From Bryoerythrophyllum caledonicum (Eukaryota > Streptophyta > Bryopsida > Pottiales > Pottiaceae), in NCBI GenBank assembly GCA_963971425.1, contig OZ020523.1, positions 16,860,867 to 16,924,866 of the forward strand: 64,000 bases of DNA, written 5' to 3'. The translations under genes were made by a program, and so were the position numbers. Of the stretch, positions 56,721 through 64,000 are shown piece after piece; the first letter of the stretch is position 1, and every line of letters starts with the position of its first letter. The notes under the pieces were generated by a model that worked only from the letters and a program-made list of their open reading frames with translations, had not been told where the DNA came from and did no database searches.

Positions 56721-57753
56721 GGTCCGAATCTTAGTGATAGGTCACTGTTCATTCGCGAACTAGGCCCCGCGTTGACTTTGGGATTTGACTTGGTTTTGCC
56801 TTGGGTTTTGTGTAATAAGTGATCTCTGACGATGCACGTCGTGTGGAGTGGCAGCCACCGCCGCCAAGAGTAGTTAATGTCACCGTTAGAAGGTATCTTT
56901 GAGTTTGGACTCTTGTGTGAGTCCTTCGCGGTATAAGAGAGGAGTCCCGTGGCCTCTCTCTTCACTGCTTGATGTGTGTATTTGCTTTCAATTTAATTCT
57001 AAACCTACGTTCTGAGAAGACCTTCGATGGTTGGAGAGCTCGGATTGCATACATGACTGTGAGTGCCATTTCAAGTAGTCCACTTCTCAAGTCTATACTA
57101 ACTATCTAATCATTGTTTCCTTGTTCCATCAAGTAGATTAGTCGGGGTGGGTGGAAATAATAGGTGAGGTGAGAAGATAGTTAGTAGGGACGTGACTCCA
57201 ACTCTAACCGTATAGTTGTTTCCTTGTTCCATCAAGTAGATTAGTCGGGGTGGATGGGAATAACAGGTGAGATTGTATGTGTCTAGAAGAGGACGAGGGG
57301 GGAGTGACGGATGTGAAAAGGGTCCTAACGAGTCTTGAGTGACCTTCCGGCGTACCGATTGGTATCGGTTGTGAAGGCTCGTACCAATCCCTGAAATATC
57401 CTACCTCCAGCCGCATCGGAAAAGGAGGGAGACTGAGAGGAGGACGGATAGTGGGCGGGTAGGCCCCTTACTCACTTACATTACGCCGCTCGCAGCCTCC
57501 GAAACACGGGTCTAACACCCCATCGGAGGGATCTCAGTGACACCATAACCATCCAAGTGAGTGAGTAGAGTTAGGAGAGAATGGGAGGTAGAATAGCTGT
57601 TACTTGTGTCCAACGCTAAAATCTCTATGAGTCCACGGACTACGTCCGGGGTGATATAATCTTTATCCGGGTACTCGGGTACTCCGAGTGTCTATAGTGT
57701 GCATAGTTGTAAAGATAACCCCCTCCCCCATTAACCGGGACTAAGTCGAAATA
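56721..57753. other. 3' part of the LTR-like element, noncoding
   Basis: No coding region. A segment of about 52 bp (tttccttgttccatcaagta through gtcgggg) at 57114-57170 is duplicated at 57220-57271. Confidence 0.5.
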
Positions 57754-57992
57754 GGCTCCTACTCGAAGGTCCCTACCTCTGAGCGAAGAAGGCTCCTACT
57801 CGACGGTCCCTACCTCCGAGCGAAGTAGGCTCCTACTCGAAGGTCCCTACCTCCGAGCGAAGTAGGCTCCTACTCGAAGGTCCCTACCTCCGAGCGAAGT
57901 AGGCTCCTACTCGAAGGTCCCTACCTCCGAGCGAAGTAGGCTCCTACTCGAAGGTCTCTACCTTCCGAGCAAAGTAGGCTCCTACCCGAGGG
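57754..57992 (+). repeat. 37-bp minisatellite, about 6.4 copies
   Basis: Units beginning ggctcctactcg start at 57754, 57791, 57828, 57865, 57902 and 57939, with a partial one at 57977. Four are nearly identical. Each contains gtccctacctccgagcg. Confidence 0.9.
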
Positions 57993-58225
57993 AAAACACT
58001 CGTACGGAGAGCGGAGTGGTGGATGTAGATAACGCTTAGGCGTTGTAATCTAACATTTTTTCCTTCTTTCCTTTGATGTAACTATTGTGATATAGGTAAC
58101 ATGGTGTAAATATAAACTGGTTGTTAGTCGTTGTAGTTCACGGTGATTCTCTGTGGGAACGATTACCTTAAGGGTATCTTTGTGTTAAGATGTGAATAGT
58201 TGCCAACACGTACTACGACAGCGGG

Positions 58226-58746
58226 AGCGGGCAGGGATTGGAGGAGAGGCCCTGGAGCCATTGCCTGGGGCACAGGATAGGGGCTAGGATGATATGACAG
58301 TTGAAGCTCAAATTGATCCCGGGCTGCTAGGAAGTCCTATAGATGAGAACAGGGTGGGAAGACTCAGACAAGCCCCGGATCTCAACGCCCCTCCCTCAGA
58401 GACAAGTGATGATGGGGGAGTACAGGAGTCACACACACAAATGAATGAAGAGGAAAGGGCAACTCACATCATGACTCTCAACTGGACGCCGGACAGAGTA
58501 AGTGCAACACCAAACCAGGCTGAGAGGGTCCAGAGAAGGGAAGAAGTCCTTCCAGTGGAGCCTATGAGCTTGGCGCAGAGGACGAGGAGGCAAAAATATA
58601 TTGATGGACGAGGTAAAAAGGAGGCACTTAAGGCACAAACTGGAGTTTCCAAAAACATGAGTCTTAACAAAAGTAGCGCCAGGAAACTCCAAATCTGTAA
58701 GTCTCTCAATAACCCTAGCTCCCAATCTTCCTTGCCTCAGATATGA
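58226..58746 (+). pseudogene. LINE ORF1 protein, C-terminal part
   Basis: After removal of the insertion, ORF1 continues here in the same frame. A TAG at 58285 (RG-stop-DDMTVEAQ) is again consistent with Trp. The frame ends at TGA 58744-58746, which overlaps the ATG of ORF2 in the string ATGA. The sequence is polar and Lys/Arg/Asp-rich with no further domain. Confidence 0.7.
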
Positions 58747-59434
58747 ATATACAACTCCTATCTCATAATGTACAGGGTCTAAACAATCCTGGAAATATAG
58801 CTAGAATTAGGAATTATCTAATGCCCCTCTTGAACTCACTAGATATTCTGTGTATTCAAGATCACAAGCTTAGAGGACAAGGACTTGATTCTATAAGTAA
58901 TATTGCATGGAGACAAGCTTATACTTTTCACTGTGAGGCACTAGAGGCAAATCAAATCAATGCAGGGTGTGGGGGACTAAGTATGCTAGTCTCCCCCAAG
59001 ATTAAACATTTTATTATTGCCCAAGGACATTCAAGGGGACACTCAGCCCAATGGATTATACTTAAAGGCAACCCTGGAAGAGACGTAGGAATTTTGAACA
59101 TCTATGCCCCGCATTCCCCCTTTCAGAGAGGACTTTTATGGATAGAGCTTATGGAAGCTTTAAACCCAAATTGTAACTGGATTTTAGGGGGTGACTAGAA
59201 CTTTGTGGAAAACACTAGGGATAAGTGTTCCACATCTGATAGGACTATTTCGGCAAGAGAAAGACAAGACTTCAATCTGCTTAAGGACTTCTTTAATGTG
59301 CAAGACTTCTCTGATTTCAATCAACAACTGCTATTCTCATGGGACAATCACCGTGTGGGCTCAGAAAGGGTACTAGAGCGACTCGATAGATTCTATGTTT
59401 TTCCATCCCCCTCAGGTACTCCTAGGCACACATA
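58743..59434 (+). pseudogene. LINE ORF2 endonuclease domain
   Basis: Starts MNIQLLSHNVQGLN, the N-terminal strand of AP-endonuclease-like domains, and has QDHKLRG where Glu is usual. It continues with IYAPHSPFQRG and GGD-stop-NFVEN, where Trp or Tyr is expected at the TAG (59196-59198). The catalytic SDHLPV motif appears at about 59470 in another frame, so a frameshift lies near 59435. The domain nicks the target DNA. Confidence 0.75.
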
Positions 59435-59435
59435 A

Positions 59436-61345
59436 AGTCTTATAAGATTTTAGGGAATGGCAGTCACTCAGATCACCTTCCAGTTTATTGTTCAGTGGAA
59501 TTTGAGGAGGTAAGACCAAAAGGGGCAAAGTACAAGATGAACACTTTCTATCTGAACGATGAAGGAGTGATCCAAGAGATTAAAGAGAAGTGGCTAAACT
59601 ATCCCCCTACTCTAAAGTTTTTTGGAAAACTCAAGAAGATCATTAAGTGGTACAAATTTTTTTGTAAAGGGAAGGTTAAAGAGAGAAGGCTTAAGGAAGA
59701 GGAGGCAAGAAGAAACTTAGAAAAGGAAAGAATTTTCCTTCAAACAAATCCAAATGACGTGGAAGCGCAGAATAGGGAGATTAGAGCGAGAGACATCTTA
59801 ACCAACTGCGAGGACTGGAAGTTAGCTGGTCAACACATCAGGGGGAGGACAAAATGGAAGAAAGTAGGAGATAAACCCACAAAAGAGTTCTTCCAAGCTT
59901 ACAAACAGAGGGAAACTCAAAGTAGCATCACGGAGCTAGTGGATGATCAGGGAGTTATCCATACCAGCCAACCAGCCCTAGAATCTATTAGTTTCAACTT
60001 CTACTCTAACCTCTATTCTAGTAGAACAAGGTCAGTAAATTGTGAAGGAGCCCAACAAGCCTCGCTAACAGGACCAATATCTAAAATCTCAAGCCAAATG
60101 CAAGAGATACTAAAGGTAATATTAACTCTAAGAGAACTTTCTTCAGCAGTGGACCAATTGGCTTCAGCCAAATCACCAGGGCCAGATGGTACAGCAGCAG
60201 AGTTCTACAAAAAACTCTGGGGGACAATTGGGATTGATTACCTGGAGATGGTGAACGAAGCCTTGGAGAGTGGTAGTTTTCACAAAGGTGTTACAGAAGG
60301 GCTAATTGTACTATTACACAAAGGTGGCAGCCGAGGTAGCCTAAATAACTGGAGACCCATTACCTTACTCAATGTGGCTTACAAAATTTACGCTAAGGCA
60401 CTTCAAATTAGACTACAACCAATTTTAATGGACCTTATAAGCCCAGATCAATCAGTCTTTCTCCCTATGAGATATGTCTTGGATAATATTTTTCTGACGC
60501 ATGAGACAATCCACCATGCCAAACTCTCTAACCAACCTCTATTTTTTCTAAAGCTAGACTTCTCTAAAGCCTATGATCGTGTAGACCAAGGTTTCCTCTT
60601 TCGTGCCCTGGAGACTATGGACTTTCCAAAAGAATTCCTCAATATGGCTGCTTTGCTCTTCAAGGATGCCAAAGCTAGAGTTAGTATAAATGGGAGAGTA
60701 ACTGAAGCCTTCACAATCGAACAAGGAGTTCGACAGGGGTGTCTTTTGGCACCATACTTATTCCTTATCATAGGAGAAATTCTTAACAGCTGTATTAAAA
60801 GAGAGGTCAATAGTGGAAGAATCAAAGGTATAGATCTCCCAGGAGCAAATGAGCCACAAGTCCTCCTGCAATACGCTGATGATACCTCTCTAACGGTCCT
60901 TGCAGAGGAAGCTGTCGTGGTCAATGTGATTGAGACTCTTGAGGAATTTGGTGAAGCCTCAGGTTTACTGCTGAACAAAGACAAATCAACAGCTTTTTTT
61001 GGGGGTCAGTATGGGCAACCTCGACCCCAGTGGACACAAAGGATAGTATTTAAATGGGCAGAGGAGGGGGAAATCACTAAGTTGTTAGGAACGGCCTTTG
61101 GACTTGACCTCACAACGGAGAATGTAGATCTCTTCCTTCAAGACAAAATCGACAAGAAGCTAGAGTATTGGTCAAAAGTTAGAGCAAATAGTACAGCCAG
61201 AATCATTATTGGCAATAGCATTCTAGTTTCTACTACCCTGTTCTACCTGGCAATTTGGGGAGGAAGTGACATAGGGGTTAAAAAGTCACGGCAAAAATTC
61301 GTAATTATATATGGGCTGGCACTCCCCAACCTTCTAGAGCTAGAG
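59436..61345 (+). pseudogene. LINE ORF2 reverse transcriptase
   Basis: Continues the endonuclease from SDHLPVYCSVEF. After a Lys-rich linker come reverse transcriptase motifs: SAKSPGPDGTAAEFYK, NNWRPITLLNVAYKIYAKAL, FLKLDFSKAYDRVD, VRQGCLLAPYLF and QYADDTSL. The catalytic YADD is intact. A frameshift near 61290 moves the end of the domain to another frame. Confidence 0.85.
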
Positions 61346-63015
61346 TGGCGTGGAGCTCAATTTGTCAAAGAAAAGCATTGGGAGGTCTTGGAGTAGTAGA
61401 CCCCATGGAAGCTATGATCGCCCTGATGTGTAAATGGATAATTGCCGCCTGCATGCCTAGTCATTCAAATTTCACATCCTTAATTCGGTATAGGTTGGAG
61501 AACAGCCAACCAGCTCCAGGACCGAGGTGGCCACCCAACTTGTGGTGGTTCACAGGCAAAGGTTTCCAAAGTCCAAGTGGCTCTAAGTTGTGGAACAAGG
61601 TTAAAAGATCATGGCGTAGTCTAGTTAACGAAGTGCATATCAACCCACCAGACTCACTAGAGGAATGGCTCTGCTCACCTCTGTGGAGTGCTAGAGGTTT
61701 ACTTATGGAAGGTATCCACCTTCCAACACAACGGAAGGCGAATCTGGCCAGGAACGGGATGGTTTATATTAGAGATATATGGTTACAAGAGGAGAACCGG
61801 TTTATGGCTACACAGGAAGCTGCTGAAAAGTTTGGGTTGAGAGTGGAGGAATTTGAGGTTTGGGAGGGTTTTCTTCAAAGGTTCAACCCAGTTAGCAGAT
61901 ACTGGCTTCAAATTAGGCACCATCCCCCCAAACAGAATGAATGGCTTGGAATTTTTGAACTTAATGATGACATTTTGCCTACCTGGGTTTTTCTAGGGCA
62001 AGCCTTACAAGGGAGAGGAGAACTTGGTAAAAATGGAGCATGGCAAGTCAACGCTAGTGAAGGCCTTTACTCTATTGCTGAAAAGGCTAGTATCCTCCTG
62101 AAGAGGCCCGCGGTTCTGGGCAACAATATTCTTACTACATGGGGGAAACTGGAAAGGGTGAGAGTGGTTAACTTCAAAAGGGAAAACAAGGAGAATGGGA
62201 TTTTTCTTTACTATGGTAAAACCAGCTCTCTCGCGTGGGATCCAGGCCGCATTATTTGGCCTGACAAGAAGAAGTCCATTTCTTTCATGAACTATTCCAC
62301 CAAACATGGAAGGATGATTCTTCAAGCTCGCCGTCCACCACCGAATGTGGTCCAGAAGAAATGGAGTCAAGTTCTCCCCAACAACTTCAAACTTAGGTGG
62401 CGCAATGTTTGGGACAAAGAGCGAAGTGGGAAAGAAGCGGGACTGATCTGGCAATTGTGGCACAAAGCTATTGCTGTGAATAAATGGAGGAATCGGGCTT
62501 CTCCTAACATTGATGATAGTTGCACCGTTTGTAGTCTGGGAGAACATGAGAGCATTTTGCATAGGTTCTGGAGCTGTAGTCAAGCTAGAGACGCGTGGGA
62601 CTATGTTAACGAGATACTTCGCCGCCTCAGTAACTCCCCGCACTCCCAATGGGGTAGTGTTAATTTCAAACAGGCCCTTTTTGGAAGTACACCTCCCCGG
62701 AGGCTTGCGAACCTCAGTAGAATCTGGCTCCTCTTAAGAGGGATTACTCTTCGGACTATCTGGCTTGCCAGGAACGATTGGGTGTTCAATCAGTTGAGGT
62801 GGAATCAATATAAGGTTGAGAACGTCATTTGGCAGGGTCTCACTGATTATGGGAGGATTGTCTGGGGCAGAGTTCTCACTGCCAACACCGAGGCTAGCAG
62901 AAACAAGGCGGCCAACCATTTCGACTCCACTTGGGGTTGCCATGAGTTGCTATGTAGCGTTCAAGGCGACCACATTGTCTGGGTCAAAGTTTTTCATGTT
63001 AGTTTGGAGTCGTGA
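61285..63015 (+). pseudogene. LINE ORF2 C-terminal part with Cys/His domain
   Basis: In this frame the typical segment RNYIWAG...RARVAWSSICQRKALGGLGVVD joins to the reverse transcriptase. A zf-RVT-like Cys/His region follows near 62500 (CTVCSLGEHESILHRFWSC). The ORF ends VFHVSLES at 63015. Confidence 0.75.
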
Positions 63016-63110
63016 GTCCTTTGGTGTTGCCGGAACTTGCACTCCGGTCTGTACTGGTGACTTTTTGCAATCAAACCTGGTTTTTGTTTTGCTTCAAAAA
63101 ATATATATAT
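63016..63110 (+). other. LINE 3' UTR and A/T tail
   Basis: About 95 bp downstream of ORF2 ends in cttcaaaaaatatatatatat immediately before the second target duplication. The tail replaces a plain poly(A). Confidence 0.7.
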
Positions 63111-63126
63111 ATATTTTCAGATAACT

Positions 63127-64000
63127 TACATGGAAAAAACATGGGAAGGCATCGCCAATTTATGAGAAATGCATGAGAAAACCATGGTAGTGTCAGATTC
63201 AGTATGCAGCCAAAGTGGGTCACCCATTTCAGACCATCGTCCAATTGAGGACGATGCATTTTCCATGCATTGATCACAGTACAGTAGTGACACAATTAAA
63301 AAAATTCCAAGATGATCAGATCCACATTGAATTGTTCTTATCTATCCTCAGTATCCATGGATCAGTTGACAAATTACTGAATTTGACGACTGTGCTGTGT
63401 GTATATTCATATGTCCAGGAGTAGCCGAATAAAGTTATCAGACTCATGACACAACACTACAATAATTCATGGATTCCTTAATTTATCCCTGACAAAAAAG
63501 TGGAGGAAGATTTCCTTTTCTACCCGAGAATTGGATCTCAGATGCTTTGAACCTACTCCAGACTAGACACTCCCAACCCTCCCTATCACCCCTATCAACC
63601 AGAGAGCCAGAACACAAACAATAAATAACCAAAATGCCCACATAACAACTTGGAATGCGGCATTCTGAACCCTTAACCCTTTAGCGTCCAGGAAGCCTGA
63701 AATGGGACTCCGGAGGTGCTCAAACTCAATTTGCATGAAATCCATGAGGAACTAGGCTTCAAGATACAAGGTTCAGATTTGCGCACTCATTACACGAACA
63801 CTCTCCAACAATCAGATCATGATTTGGATTCATCGAACTCTTGGAAAAGCTAGGAATACAACATAAAATACACCAAATACACTAAGATACAGTGAATACA
63901 GTGAATACAGTGAATCCTATGTCACATACTATATTGTATTTCACACACATGCACATTGATTTTGGTCTTAAATTTTGATTGAACTTCGTCTTTAAAACAT
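63127..64000. other. Unassigned flank with a short 9-bp repeat
   Basis: No gene. A 9-bp unit (gaatacagt) repeats three times at about 63892-63916. Confidence 0.4.

Larger units (their letters stand above)
51534..58220 (+). mobile_element. LTR-like element inserted in LINE ORF1
   Basis: Flanked by the 5-bp duplication GCGGG (51529-51533 and 58221-58225), with 7-bp inverted termini TGTCGTA and TACGACA, as in LTR retrotransposons. Removing it restores ORF1. Yet I could not find two LTRs: the 5' and 3' ends do not align. It carries repeats (51930-52800 and 57754-57992), one long ORF of about 514 codons, and a nested 1.7 kb element. No polymerase is visible, so it is non-autonomous and of an unnamed type. 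Confidence 0.7.
48886..63110 (+). mobile_element. Full-length L1-type LINE, interrupted by nested insertions
   Basis: The element is bounded by a perfect 16-bp duplication (48870-48885 and 63111-63126). It has a leader (48886-49849), ORF1 with a zinc knuckle (49850-51533, continued 58226-58746), and ORF2 with endonuclease, reverse transcriptase and a C-terminal Cys/His domain (58743-63015). A short 3' end closes in an A/T tail. A 6.7 kb LTR-like element is inserted in ORF1 at 51534-58220. After subtracting it, the LINE is about 7.5 kb. Confidence 0.85.

Noticed and set aside
57754..57992. CRISPR-like array
   Set aside because: Units are contiguous without unique spacers in a eukaryotic retroelement; it is a minisatellite.
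20169..59198. Reassignment of UAG/UGA to Trp
   Set aside because: Both stop types occur at these sites and other stops replace Gln, Arg or Cys. Frameshifts also occur, so ordinary decay explains it.

Overview
This 64 kb window is repeat-dominated nuclear DNA of a green plant. The evidence is plant-type telomere repeats (CCCTAAA), a Ty3/gypsy chromovirus, plant L1-type LINEs, a MULE with a SWIM zinc finger, and GT-AG introns. I cannot fix the species; the element families look more like a bryophyte, fern, lycophyte or charophyte than a flowering plant, but that is an impression. I see no ordinary host gene, rRNA, CRISPR array or convincing tRNA. Nearly everything readable is a transposable element, most of it decayed.

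Layout. 1-4240: low-complexity and unassigned DNA. 4246-7804: MULE-like transposase with a spliceable intron and a C-terminal SWIM finger, broken by stops. 8530-12620: a minus-strand LINE ORF1 remnant with a GT-rich duplicated block downstream and a pyrimidine-rich leader. 13450-17010: the 3' part of a LINE ORF2 with an intact RNase H/C-terminal ORF and a 3' hairpin. 17464-18304: a pogo-like MITE. About 18472-46230: a putative giant DNA transposon. 48427-48647: a foldback MITE. 48886-63110: a full-length L1-type LINE with a perfect 16-bp target duplication, carrying a 6.7 kb LTR-like element, which in turn carries a 1.7 kb element.

The strongest candidate for something new is the 18.5-46.2 kb unit. 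It has 15-bp terminal inverted repeats, flanked at equal distance by a 13-bp direct repeat (12/13 identical). It holds two divergent gene blocks. The minus-strand block contains a multi-exon gene ending in an FCP1/NIF-type HAD phosphatase domain and, further upstream, a protein with a ParB-like GGQHTV motif. The plus-strand block is a DUF7869-like transposase. An intact small acidic-protein gene with its own TATA box lies near the right end. Inside this unit, and nowhere else in the window, there are 24 copies of the palindrome CCGGAGATCTCCGG or close variants. They lie in introns and spacers and are densest upstream of the two divergent gene blocks.

Later insertions give a relative chronology. 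A heat-shock-element-rich gypsy element (37831-44015, target duplication GGCCC) split the transposase reading frame. The palindromes are absent from it. A separate DDE-like transposase gene (24.6-27.3 kb) sits in the gap between the two minus-strand genes. Most in-frame stops are best explained as TGG to TAG/TGA or CAA to TAA transitions, the pattern expected of methylated, silenced elements.
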